Assembly: GCA_030153205.1 (NCBI GenBank)
Contig: JASLHV010000103.1
Location: 1 to 31,485, forward strand
Source of the DNA: Roseiarcus sp.
GTDB taxonomy: Bacteria; Pseudomonadota; Alphaproteobacteria; Rhizobiales; Beijerinckiaceae
DNA: 31,485 bases
Reading direction: 5' to 3'
Position 1 is the first letter of the stretch. Every line of letters starts with the position of its first letter. Of the stretch, positions 16,326 to 24,350 are shown piece after piece. A model generated the notes under the pieces. That model was not told the origin of the DNA. It ran no database searches and was given only the letters and a program-made list of their open reading frames with translations. Both the position numbers and the translations under genes were made by a program.

Positions 16326-17540
16326 ATGGACACGAACGAACCTTCCGGCTCCGGCCAACTGGCCAAGAACATTCTCTATTTCGCGCGCGCTTTGCGCGAG
16401 GCGGGCCTTCCTGTAGGCCCTGGCTCCGTACTCGACGCTCTGGCGGCGGTACAAGCGGCTGGCATCGGCGATCGCGCGGATTTCTATGCGACGCTTCACG
16501 CGGTCTTTGTCAAGAAGCACGAACATTCGATTTTGTTCGATCAGGCCTTCCGTATCTTTTGGAAGCGCCGCGGCTTTCTCGAAAAGCTCATTGCGATGAT
16601 GTCGCCTGTCGCTGAGCCGGCCAAAGAAAAGAAAAAGCCGGAGGCTGGCGCGAGCCGGATCACCGAGGCCTTTTTCAAGACGCCGCGCGTCGACGCCAAG
16701 GAGCAGCCCTCGGTCGAATTCGACGCGCGCTTCACCATGTCGGCCGCGGAAATATTGCGCACGAAGGATTTCGCTCAGATGAGCGCCGCGGAAATCATCG
16801 CGGCGCGCGAGCAAATCGCCAAGCTGCATTTGCCGGCGGACGAGGTCAACACGCGGCGCTACGTCGCCAGGGCGCATGGGTTGCGCGTCGATCCGCGACG
16901 ATCGTTCCGCCGCTCGATGAAGGCGGGCGGTTCGACCATCGACCTTGCTTTTCGTACGCGCGATTTGCGTCATCCGCCGATCGTCGCGCTTTGCGATATT
17001 TCAGGTTCGATGAACGAATATACGCGCATCCTGCTTCATTTCCTGCATGCGCTCGGCGAACGCCGCCGCGTCTCGACCTTTCTCTTCGGCACGCGGCTGA
17101 CGAATGTCACGCGCGCCTTGCGCGCCAGAGACGTCGACGACGCGCTGGCCTTATGTTCAGGCCAGGTCAAGGATTGGTCGGGCGGCACGCGGATCGGCGA
17201 AGCGCTGCACCGTTTCAATCGGGAATGGTCGCGCCGCGTGCTCGGGCAGGGCGCGATCGTGCTCGTCTTCACCGACGGTCTGGAGCGCGATGATGCGCAC
17301 ATGCTCGGCCTCGAGATGGAGCGTTTGCGCAAATCTTGCCGCCGGCTGATCTGGGCCAATCCGCTGTTGCGCTACGGCGCTTTTGAAGCCAAGGCGCAGG
17401 GAATCCGCGCCATGCTGCCGCATGTCGACGAGTTCCGGCCGATCCATAATCTCGCCAATATGGCCGACCTTTGTCAGGCGCTGTCGCGCGAAAGGGCGAC
17501 GAGCGTCGATCCGAAACTATGGTTGAAGCGCTCGGCGTGA
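16326..17540 (+). CDS. coxE: CoxE-type VWA-domain protein
   Basis: A 404-residue von Willebrand factor A protein that works with the MoxR ATPase CoxD in maturing the hydroxylase. The C-terminal VWA domain has a metal-ion-dependent adhesion site: DISGSMNEY (DxSxS) with the later SGGTRIGEAL threonine and FTDGLERDD aspartate. The N-terminal half is helical with a charged linker (PAKEKKKPEAG). It follows coxD by 71 bp, so the MoxR/VWA pair is intact. A perfect palindrome ggccttg-t-caaggcc (17554-17568) lies just after the stop. Confidence 0.92.
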   Translation: MDTNEPSGSGQLAKNILYFARALREAGLPVGPGSVLDALAAVQAAGIGDRADFYATLHAVFVKKHEHSILFDQAFRIFWKRRGFLEKLIAMMSPVAEPAKEKKKPEAGASRITEAFFKTPRVDAKEQPSVEFDARFTMSAAEILRTKDFAQMSAAEIIAAREQIAKLHLPADEVNTRRYVARAHGLRVDPRRSFRRSMKAGGSTIDLAFRTRDLRHPPIVALCDISGSMNEYTRILLHFLHALGERRRVSTFLFGTRLTNVTRALRARDVDDALALCSGQVKDWSGGTRIGEALHRFNREWSRRVLGQGAIVLVFTDGLERDDAHMLGLEMERLRKSCRRLIWANPLLRYGAFEAKAQGIRAMLPHVDEFRPIHNLANMADLCQALSRERATSVDPKLWLKRSA

Positions 17541-17553
17541 GGGACGTTGGCGC

Positions 17554-17568
17554 GGCCTTGTCAAGGCC
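17554..17568. other. Palindrome between coxE and xdhC-like gene
   Basis: Perfect 7-bp arms ggccttg and caaggcc separated by one T, 13 nt after the coxE stop. No T-run follows, so this is a weak attenuator or operator candidate only. Confidence 0.35.
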
Positions 17569-17653
17569 CGGCAGGGTCTCCATCTTTCCATTTCTTTGCT
17601 ACGCCAGCCAGGCGCCTTGGGCTATGGTGGCGGGCGTTCGGAGGACATCGAAA

Positions 17654-17977
17654 ATGCTCTCGACGGAAGAAGACATTCTCGCCGCCGCCCAGGATTGGCG
17701 CGGCAAGGGAAGGGACGTAGCGATTGCGACCGTTGTCGAAACCTGGGGCTCGGCGCCCCGTCCCGTCGGGAGCCATCTTGTCATCGACGGAGAGGGTAAT
17801 TTCCTCGGCTCGGTTTCCGGCGGCTGCGTCGAAGGCGAAGTGGTGACGGAGGCGCTCGACGTGATCTCGGCCGGGGCGCCAAAAATCCTCGAGTTCGGCG
17901 TCGCCGACGAAACCGCCTGGAAGGCCGGCCTTTCCTGCGGCGGCCGGATCAAGGTCTATGTCGAGAGGCTCGACTGA
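17654..17977 (+). CDS. XdhC/CoxI N-terminal-domain protein (CoxF-like)
   Basis: A 107-residue protein made only of the XdhC_CoxI domain: AIATVVETWGSAPRPVGSHL, SVSGGCVEGEV (the Cys-containing loop) and SCGGRIKVYVERL at the end. XdhC-family proteins bind the molybdenum cofactor, protect its sulfurated form and hand it to the hydroxylase. The start at 17654 is set by GGAGGA 8 nt upstream; the frame back to 17471 lies inside coxE. Its stop overlaps the next start by one base (TGATG). It provides only the N-terminal half of a full-length XdhC. Confidence 0.88.
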   Translation: MLSTEEDILAAAQDWRGKGRDVAIATVVETWGSAPRPVGSHLVIDGEGNFLGSVSGGCVEGEVVTEALDVISAGAPKILEFGVADETAWKAGLSCGGRIKVYVERLD

Positions 17978-18681
17978 TGCGTCTTGATCTGCTTACCGCG
18001 TTGAATGCGGAGCGGGCGGCGCGCCGCGCCTGCCTGCTCATCACCGACTTCGCGGACGGGGCGCAGCGGCTGGTGAAGGCCGATCAGGTCTCCGGCGACC
18101 CATTGGAAGCTTTGTTGGAGCCTGTACTGCGTTCGGGAAAAAGCGGGTCCGTCGAGTACGAAGGCAAAAGCTACTTTCTTACGGTGCAAGTACCGGCTGT
18201 GCGGCTTGTCCTCGTCGGCGCGGTCCATATCAGCCAGGCTTTGGCGCCGATCGCCAAAGTCGCGGGGCTCGATCCCGTCATCATCGATCCGCGTACGGCT
18301 TTTGCGACGCCGGAGCGCTTTCCCGATGTCGAAGTCATCGCGGAATGGCCGGACGCCGCTTTGGAGCGCGCGCCGCTTGATCGTTATACCGCCATCGCCC
18401 TGCTGACGCATGATCCAAAGATCGACGATGTCGCGCTGGAGCGCGCGCTTCGCGCGGATTGTTTCTATATCGGCGCGCTCGGTTCGCGAAAGACGCACGC
18501 CAAGCGGCTCGAGAGAATGCGCGCGGCCGGCTTCGGCGAGGCGGCGCTCGCCCGCATCCATGCGCCGATCGGACTCGACATTGGCGCCGTGAGTCCAGCC
18601 GAAATCGCGGTTTCGATCGTCGGCGAGATCATCGGCGCGTTACGCAAGAAGCCGCTCCGCGCGGAGGAAAAGGCCGCGTGA
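17977..18681 (+). CDS. XdhC-family protein with Rossmann domain
   Basis: A 234-residue partner of the preceding gene. Residues 1-75 resemble the XdhC_CoxI region without the cysteine loop. From LVLVGAVHISQALAPIAKVA onwards it is the XdhC Rossmann domain, with VIIDPRTAFATPERFP, LTHDPKIDD, IGALGSRKTHAKRLERM and the C-terminal GLDIGAVSPAEIAVSIVGEI. Full-length XdhC carries both parts in one chain; here they are separate, coupled reading frames. The role is Mo-cofactor insertion into CoxL, inferred from family and position. The stop overlaps the next gene's GTG by four bases. Confidence 0.88.
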   Translation: MRLDLLTALNAERAARRACLLITDFADGAQRLVKADQVSGDPLEALLEPVLRSGKSGSVEYEGKSYFLTVQVPAVRLVLVGAVHISQALAPIAKVAGLDPVIIDPRTAFATPERFPDVEVIAEWPDAALERAPLDRYTAIALLTHDPKIDDVALERALRADCFYIGALGSRKTHAKRLERMRAAGFGEAALARIHAPIGLDIGAVSPAEIAVSIVGEIIGALRKKPLRAEEKAA

Positions 18682-19679
18682 AATTCGGGCCGATTTCTGT
18701 CGCCGAGGCCGAGGGGGCGATCGTCGCGCATACGATCCGCAAGGGCGCGCTCATCCTCAAAAAGGGTCAGACGGTAACGCGAGAGCATCAAGCGGCGCTT
18801 GCCGCCGCCGGCGTTGCGGAAATTGTCGCAGCGCGCTTGGACGCGGAGGATATTGGCGAGGATGCGGCGGCCAAGCAATTGGCTGAGCGGCTCGCCGGCG
18901 CTCATTTGCGGCTCGAGCGCGCCTTCACCGGCCGGGTCAATCTCTTCGCGGACGCGGCGGGCCTCGTCATGGTCGATGCATCCGCTATCGATCGGCTCAA
19001 CAGTGTGGACGAGGCGATCACGGTCGCGACGCTCGCGCCGTACCGTGTGGTGGCGGAAGGCGATATGGCGGCGACGGTCAAGATCATTCCTTTCGCCGCC
19101 TCGCGCCATGCGCTCGATGAGGCGTTGAAGGCCGTCGGTCGCGGGGCTGTCGGGATCGCGCCGTTCAGGCCTTTGCGGATCGGCGTGGTCTCCACGCTTC
19201 TGCCCGGCGTGAAACCGAGCATCGTCGTCAAGACTCTACGCGTGCTCGAAGAACGTCTTGCGCCCGCCGGGGCGCGTATTCAGCGCGAGGAGCGCGCGCC
19301 GCACGAGGCGGCCGCTTTGGCGAAAGCCTTGGAAAAGATCGCCCCGGAGGCCGATCTCCTTGTCGTCTTCGGCGCTTCCGCGATTACCGACCGGCGCGAC
19401 GTGATACCGGCGGCGATCGAAAGCGGCGGCGGGCGGATCGATCAATTCGGCATGCCGGTCGATCCGGGCAATTTGCTCCTGCTCGGCGAATTCGCCGGCA
19501 GGCCGATCATTGGCGCGCCGGGCTGCGCGCGTTCGCCGAAGGAGAACGGTTTCGACTGGGTTTTGCAGCGCCTTCTCGCGGACGTACCGATCGGGCCCGC
19601 TGAGATCAAAGCGATGGGCGTTGGCGGGCTGTTGATGGAGATTGCGCAGCGTCCGCAGCCGCGTCTCGGCGGCGATTGA
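18678..19679 (+). CDS. Molybdopterin-binding (MoCF) protein, N-terminal half of a MoCF/MocA fusion type
   Basis: A 333-residue protein starting at GTG (MKFGPISVAEAEGAIVAHTI), with a GTGA overlap to the previous stop and GAGG upstream. Residues 1-165 form a MoeA-like N-terminal region (GALILKKGQTVTREHQAALA, AGVAEIVAARLDAEDIGEDA). Residues 170-325 form the MoCF/MogA-type pterin-binding domain (RIGVVSTLLPG, LLVVFGASAITDRRDVIPAA, GAPGCARSPKENGFDW). In many Hyphomicrobiales this whole unit is fused to a C-terminal MocA-like nucleotidyltransferase, but here the protein stops at the domain boundary. The missing half is at 23063-23683. A likely role is making or placing the molybdopterin cytosine dinucleotide cofactor for CoxL. 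Confidence 0.85.
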   Translation: MKFGPISVAEAEGAIVAHTIRKGALILKKGQTVTREHQAALAAAGVAEIVAARLDAEDIGEDAAAKQLAERLAGAHLRLERAFTGRVNLFADAAGLVMVDASAIDRLNSVDEAITVATLAPYRVVAEGDMAATVKIIPFAASRHALDEALKAVGRGAVGIAPFRPLRIGVVSTLLPGVKPSIVVKTLRVLEERLAPAGARIQREERAPHEAAALAKALEKIAPEADLLVVFGASAITDRRDVIPAAIESGGGRIDQFGMPVDPGNLLLLGEFAGRPIIGAPGCARSPKENGFDWVLQRLLADVPIGPAEIKAMGVGGLLMEIAQRPQPRLGGD

Positions 19680-19680
19680 G

Positions 19681-22600
19681 CTAGGCCGAAATCGCTCGGC
19701 CTTCGCCATTCGGCGATTCAACCTCCCGCCAATGTTCGTCAAATTCGCTTACGGGCATCGGGGTGCCGAAAAGGAAGCCTTGAGCCTCCTCGCAACCGGC
19801 GTCCTGCAACAGGGCGGCTTGCGCCTCGGTCTCGACCCCTTCCGCAACCAGCTTCAATTCCAACGCGCGCGAAATGCCGATAATCGCCTTGACCAATTCC
19901 GCACGTTTTCGGTCGCGCTCGATGTCGCGGATGAAGCTGCGATCGATCTTCAAGGCGCTGATCGGAAATCCGGTGAGATAACTCAACGCGGAAAGGCCGG
20001 CGCCGAAATCGTCGATCGCGACGGCGACGCCCATATCCCGGATCGCACGAAGCATTGAGCGCACGATTTGATTGTCTTCAAGCAGGAGGCTTTCCGTGAT
20101 CTCCACCTCGAGCCAAGCCGGGTCGCAGCCAGTCGTGGTCAGTGTCTCCCGCAGAGAGCCGACAAGATCGTTCATGACGAACTGCCGGCTGGAGAGATTG
20201 ACGGAAATTTTCATAGGCGAGCGCGCGGTCTTGTTCCATTCGACAGCCTGCCGGCAGGCTTGCAACAGAACCCAACGGCCGATCTCGACGATCTGGCCAG
20301 ATTCTTCCGCAATCGCGATGAATTTGTCCGGCGTGAGAAATCCGAGTTCGGCGTGCCGCCACCGCAGCAAGGCTTCGGCGCCAAGAATATCTCTCGTTCT
20401 GAGATCGATGCGTGGTTGGAAATAGATTTGAAGTTCGCCATGTGAAATCGCGCGGCGAAGGTTGCTCTCGATCGCCATCCGCCATACGTTGCGCGCCATC
20501 ATCTCCGGCGTGAAGAACTGATAATTGTTCCTTCCATTGCGCTTGGCGTGGTACATCGCCGAATCGGCGCGCTTGAACAATGTATCGACATCGATCTGGG
20601 CGCCGTCGCTCTCGGCGATGCCTATACTACCGAAAACCATGATCTCCCGGCCGGACAATGAGAACGGCCGAGCGAGCGCGCGCAGAATTTTTGCGGCGAT
20701 CGCCGAGAAGTCGCGGTTTTGCGGGTCGTTGGGCAGAAGGATAGCGAATTCGTCGCCGCCGAGCCGCGAGATCGTATCAGTCTTTCGAAGGCAGCGCCTT
20801 AACCGCGCCGCGGCTTTGCAAAGCAGCGCGTCGCCGATCGCATGGCCGAATGTATCATTGACCTCTTTGAATCGATCGAGGTCGAGAAGCATCAAGGCGA
20901 AGGCGCCCTTGTCGCCTGGAAGCGCCGCCGCCTGGACAATGCGCTCGCGCAACAAGGAGCGATTGGGGAGACCAGTCAAGGCGTCGTAAAAGGCCAGGCG
21001 CTGAATCTTGCGGCGGCTTTCGACAATTTCGCTGATGTCGCGCGCGACGCTTAAAACCCCGGCCACGTTGTTCTTCTCGTCGAATTCGGGGACAAAGCGG
21101 ACATGGCTCCATTTGACCGACCCGTCCTTCCCGCGAAGGGCGAATTCCATTTCATCTTCGCGCCCGGACGCCGCCACGCTTCGAAGCTTTGCTTCATAGT
21201 CCGCCGCCTTGGCGACGTGACCGCCGGCCGATGCGCTCGCAGGCGCGAGAGTCTCGGCGCCGAAGAAGCTTTTGGCGGCCGGATTGACGTAACGTTGCCG
21301 ACATGCCGCATCGTAGCGAATGATGAAGTCGGGTGAATTCTCCACCAGCGTGCGGAATTCTTGTTCCCGCTGGCGCAATTTTTGTTCCGCGCTGATGCGC
21401 CGATGCGTATCGGCGCCGATCGTGAGCACGCTGACCACCTGGCCGGTCAGATTACGCTCGGGGATTGCACGCACCGTGCCGATGCGGCGCCGGCCGTCGC
21501 GGCGAAGATAGGTAATCTGCTTCTCGTCCGGAGCGCCCTTCTCCATCACGGCGAGCAGCCAATCCTGATAGGCCTGTTCCTGCTCGATATCGCCCAGGAT
21601 TTGCGCTTCGACCGGCGTCTTTCCAAGGAGCGTCGCGGGATCGATGTTGCTTCGGCGTTCGAAACTATTGTTCGAAAATAAGCGACGACAGGCCCGATCA
21701 TAACGCACAATCGAGTCCGGGGAATTATCGACGAGGGTACGAAAGTCGCGCTCTTTCTCGCCGCGAAGGCGCTCGATCTCGCGTTCATCGGTGACATCGC
21801 GCGCGATCGAAATGATGCGACGAACCGGTTTTCCAGGATCTGCGACGGGAACAAGATTGACGACTAAAGTCCTGGTTCCGAGGGGGCCATCGAAAGCAGT
21901 CTCATAGCGGACGGTCGTGCCGGCCGTCGCGCATTGAGCCAGTTTTTCGATGAAATACGCGCTGGCGCTCGGAGAGAGGGCGGTTTCAATGAAAGGCTCG
22001 GTTCCATCCGGCTCTGGAAGGCCGCAGGCGCGCCGCGCCGCCGGATTGGTCGCCGAGAGGACAAAACGTCCATCCGCGGTCGCATCGATCAAAGCAATGC
22101 AGTCAGAGACGTTTTCGAATACATCTCGATATCGCTGTTCGCTTTCCTGGAGCGCTCTTTCTATGCGCTTGCGCCGCTCGATGTCGAGCATGGCGCCGGC
22201 CATTCCCGCGACGGCGCCATCGGGGCCGCGGAAGACCGCTTTGTGAAACATGACCTCGTGAAGAGAACCATCGGCGTAGCGCACGTCTGCTTCGTAGACT
22301 TGCGTTCCGCCTTGAAGGAGCAAATCGCGGTCCGCGTCCTGATAGCGCGCGGCGAGATCGGGCGGGGCGACGTCATATACGGTCTTGCCAATGATCGCCT
22401 CAGTTTTCAGCCCCAGAAATTGTTCGAACGCCTCATTGCATCCGATGTAGCGCGCCTCGGCGTCCTTGATGAAAATCGGGGCCGGCAACGAATTCAGCGC
22501 GGCCTGAATTTGTGCGGAATGGCGGCTCAGCGCGGTCAGGGATGTGGCGCTTTGGAAGCGTTCGTTTGCTCGGGCGGCCAAAATTGCGAGACGAGCATTT

Positions 22601-22887
22601 GGCTCAGCAAGCTCGTCGCGCGAAGCAAGATCATCGAGGCCGTGGCCGATCCGTTGAATCGTTTCCCGGCTCAAATCGTCGGCCACCAGGCAGAGATAGG
22701 CGTGAGGCCCGAGCTTCTGGCGAATGTCGCAACAAGCCGTGTCAAGCTGGCTCGCCGGCGCGACGAGGAAAACGACGGCGGGGCCCGCTTTTGGGCCAAT
22801 TTCGGTGACCGCGATGTCGCGCAAAGCGGCGGGCGGCGGGTCGCCATCGTGATCGACCCAGTAAATGGCGGCGCCGCCGAAACTCAT
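19681..22887 (-). CDS. Multi-PAS GGDEF-EAL cyclic-di-GMP signalling protein
   Basis: A 1068-residue soluble sensor. After about 110 residues of unassigned N-terminus there are about four PAS/PAC modules (to about residue 610; examples: SLPAPIFIKDAEARYIGCNE, VDNSPDSIVRYDRAC, VENSPDFIIRYDAAC). A GGDEF domain follows (YDALTGLPNRS; RLGGDEF at 708-714) and then an EAL domain (EALLRWRH from 838, VNLSSRQF, EITES, IDDFGAG, KIDRSFI, AEGVET). GGDEF is intact and RKTD sits five residues before it, a product-inhibition I-site. The EAL residues for metal and catalysis are present, so the protein may both make and hydrolyse c-di-GMP. The start at 22887 has GAGG 8 nt upstream; the open frame to 23166 overlaps the divergent mocA gene and is not needed. 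No membrane segment is seen. Confidence 0.9.
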   Translation of the reverse strand: MSFGGAAIYWVDHDGDPPPAALRDIAVTEIGPKAGPAVVFLVAPASQLDTACCDIRQKLGPHAYLCLVADDLSRETIQRIGHGLDDLASRDELAEPNARLAILAARANERFQSATSLTALSRHSAQIQAALNSLPAPIFIKDAEARYIGCNEAFEQFLGLKTEAIIGKTVYDVAPPDLAARYQDADRDLLLQGGTQVYEADVRYADGSLHEVMFHKAVFRGPDGAVAGMAGAMLDIERRKRIERALQESEQRYRDVFENVSDCIALIDATADGRFVLSATNPAARRACGLPEPDGTEPFIETALSPSASAYFIEKLAQCATAGTTVRYETAFDGPLGTRTLVVNLVPVADPGKPVRRIISIARDVTDEREIERLRGEKERDFRTLVDNSPDSIVRYDRACRRLFSNNSFERRSNIDPATLLGKTPVEAQILGDIEQEQAYQDWLLAVMEKGAPDEKQITYLRRDGRRRIGTVRAIPERNLTGQVVSVLTIGADTHRRISAEQKLRQREQEFRTLVENSPDFIIRYDAACRQRYVNPAAKSFFGAETLAPASASAGGHVAKAADYEAKLRSVAASGREDEMEFALRGKDGSVKWSHVRFVPEFDEKNNVAGVLSVARDISEIVESRRKIQRLAFYDALTGLPNRSLLRERIVQAAALPGDKGAFALMLLDLDRFKEVNDTFGHAIGDALLCKAAARLRRCLRKTDTISRLGGDEFAILLPNDPQNRDFSAIAAKILRALARPFSLSGREIMVFGSIGIAESDGAQIDVDTLFKRADSAMYHAKRNGRNNYQFFTPEMMARNVWRMAIESNLRRAISHGELQIYFQPRIDLRTRDILGAEALLRWRHAELGFLTPDKFIAIAEESGQIVEIGRWVLLQACRQAVEWNKTARSPMKISVNLSSRQFVMNDLVGSLRETLTTTGCDPAWLEVEITESLLLEDNQIVRSMLRAIRDMGVAVAIDDFGAGLSALSYLTGFPISALKIDRSFIRDIERDRKRAELVKAIIGISRALELKLVAEGVETEAQAALLQDAGCEEAQGFLFGTPMPVSEFDEHWREVESPNGEGRAISA
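19683..19702. terminator. Convergent hairpin between MoCF gene and GGDEF-EAL gene
   Basis: Perfect 7-bp arms aggccga (19683-19689) and tcggcct (19696-19702) with a 6-nt loop, at the junction of two converging genes whose stops lie 1 bp apart. It overlaps the last codons of the minus-strand gene. No T-run is seen on either strand, so termination is plausible but weak. Confidence 0.35.
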
Positions 22888-23062
22888 GAAAATCGCCTCG
22901 AAGAATCGACAGATGCCGCCGAAGAATGCCGACAGTTTAGGTAAGATGATTTGCGCGAGGGTTCGGCCGCGCACATCCTCGCGTTGCAACCCTGAAGGGA
23001 CGATTAAATGAGAAGTCAGACCCACGGCGCTGCGGCGACGCGGTAAAGAATTGAAGAATGTG

Positions 23063-23683
23063 ATGATTAAAGTTGCAGCAATTCTGCTTGTCGCTGGCCG
23101 CTCAACGCGGTTTTCCGCCGCGCCAGAAGTAACGCAGACGAAACTCGTCGCCCCGCTCGCCGGCAAGCCTTTGGCGCGCTATGCCGCCGAGGCGGCCCTG
23201 GCGTCGTCGGCCGATCTTGTCATCGCCGTGACCGGACACGCCCGAGCGGATGTCGAGGCGGCGCTGGAGGGACTGGCGCTGCGATGGATCCATAACGCGC
23301 GCTTCGCGGATGGCCTGGCTTCTTCATTGCAACACGGCCTTGCGGCCGCGCCGGATGATGTCGACGGCGCGGTGATCCTTCTCGGCGACATGCCCGCCGT
23401 GACGCCGGGCCTCATCGACCAGCTTATTGCCGCGTTCAAGGCGAAGCCTGATGCTTTAGCCGTCGCGCCGGTTCATGACGGCCAGCGCGGCAATCCGATT
23501 CTGCTTGCGCGAGAACTTTTCGCCGCGGTGGCTGGGCTCGACGGCGATATTGGCGCGCGGCGTCTGCTCGATGCGTCGCCGCGCGAACGGATTCTTGAAA
23601 TCCCCGTCGAAGGCTTCGAGACCCGTCTCGATATCGATACGCGCGAGGCGCTCACTGCGGCGACGCGAACTCTCAAATTTTAA
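23063..23683 (+). CDS. mocA: MocA-like molybdenum cofactor nucleotidyltransferase
   Basis: A 206-residue NTP-transferase (MobA/MocA family), likely cytidylyltransferase, which joins CMP to molybdopterin to give the dinucleotide form used by CoxL-type enzymes. Motifs are ILLVAGRSTRF (for LAAGxSxRMG), KLVAPLAGKPL, VTGHARADVEAAL, LLGDMPAVTP with the metal Asp, and VAPVHDGQRGNPILL with GDIGARRLL. The first loop is altered: it reads VAGRSTRFSAAPEVTQTK, with extra residues and no MGG. The start is uncertain (ATG 23063, GTG 23060, TTG 23051). In relatives this domain is the C-terminus of the protein encoded here at 18678-19679, so it is a separated partner. Confidence 0.85.
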   Translation: MIKVAAILLVAGRSTRFSAAPEVTQTKLVAPLAGKPLARYAAEAALASSADLVIAVTGHARADVEAALEGLALRWIHNARFADGLASSLQHGLAAAPDDVDGAVILLGDMPAVTPGLIDQLIAAFKAKPDALAVAPVHDGQRGNPILLARELFAAVAGLDGDIGARRLLDASPRERILEIPVEGFETRLDIDTREALTAATRTLKF

Positions 23684-23799
23684 GCGCCCTCGTTCAATTG
23701 TTAGGATTTGATTAAACTTTCGAGCGCGCAATGTCATTGTTTCGTCAAGAACGGCGGACCGTAACTTTCAGACGGGCGTCAGGCGAAAGGAGACCGGCG

Positions 23800-24081
23800 A
23801 TGGCGACTCGTGTTGCTTCCCGTGAATTCGTGCGTCAGCTCGAAGGCTTCAGCCTTACGACAGCGGAAATTTTTTATCGAATGCCGGATCATCCGGCTCT
23901 GCTACAAAGTTATGTTTGGCAGGACTACGACATGGCGCCGCAATTTCCGGTGCTGATGAAGTTTCTCACCTTCTGGCGCGAGAAATTGGAAGGACCGCTG
24001 CATTCCGTTCGCGTCGGTCATCACCGTCTGATCGGCCCCGCCGAAATCCGCTCGCTCGGCAGCGAGTTCGTCCTGCATTAG
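23800..24081 (+). CDS. usg: Usg family protein
   Basis: A 93-residue protein that matches the alphaproteobacterial Usg family: LTTAEIFYRMPDHPALLQSY, VWQDYDMAPQFPVLMKFLTF and GPLHSVRVGHHRLIGPAEIR. The family was named for its position upstream of trp genes in some species, but its function is unknown to me. AAAGGAGA precedes the ATG at 23800, which fixes the start; the longer frame from 23731 adds a non-homologous leader. No trp gene is nearby, so the trp context is not conserved here. Confidence 0.9.
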   Translation: MATRVASREFVRQLEGFSLTTAEIFYRMPDHPALLQSYVWQDYDMAPQFPVLMKFLTFWREKLEGPLHSVRVGHHRLIGPAEIRSLGSEFVLH

Positions 24082-24092
24082 CGACACGCGTC

Positions 24093-24350
24093 CTACCGCT
24101 CGCGCATCGCCTCGGATGCGACCTTAGCAAAGGGTGAGAAAAGATAGTCGATGACACGTCGACTATCGGTCTTGATTTCCGCCGTTACCGTCATGCCCGC
24201 AGTGAGAGGGATTTCGGCGCCTCGAGCGCGGATTGCGCTTTCATCAAGCGTAATGAGAATCGGAAAAACGAATTTCTGCGGCCCGTTCGCGGAAGGCAGG
24301 GTCTGGCTGTTGGCCAGATTCACGGCGTTCGCTTGCGCGCGGCGGGCAAG
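24093..24350 (-). pseudogene. HlyD-family type I secretion adaptor, C-terminal remnant
   Basis: About 85 codons encode the end of a HlyD/PrtE-type membrane-fusion protein: FVFPILITLDESAIRARGAE, IPLTAGMTVTAEIKTDSRRV and IDYLFSPFAKVASEAMRER before the stop. Intact family members are about 420-480 residues and have an N-terminal membrane helix, a long coiled coil and a lipoyl-like domain, all absent here. The frame is the same as that of radC and begins right after the radC stop, so the 5' part has been deleted and replaced. A GTG at 24323 could start a 76-residue peptide, but no ribosome-binding site is convincing. No type I secretion ABC gene remains in the window. Confidence 0.75.

Noticed and set aside
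21934..22944. 336-residue plus-strand open frame
   Set aside because: It is antisense to the PAS region of the GGDEF-EAL gene and has no recognisable domain.
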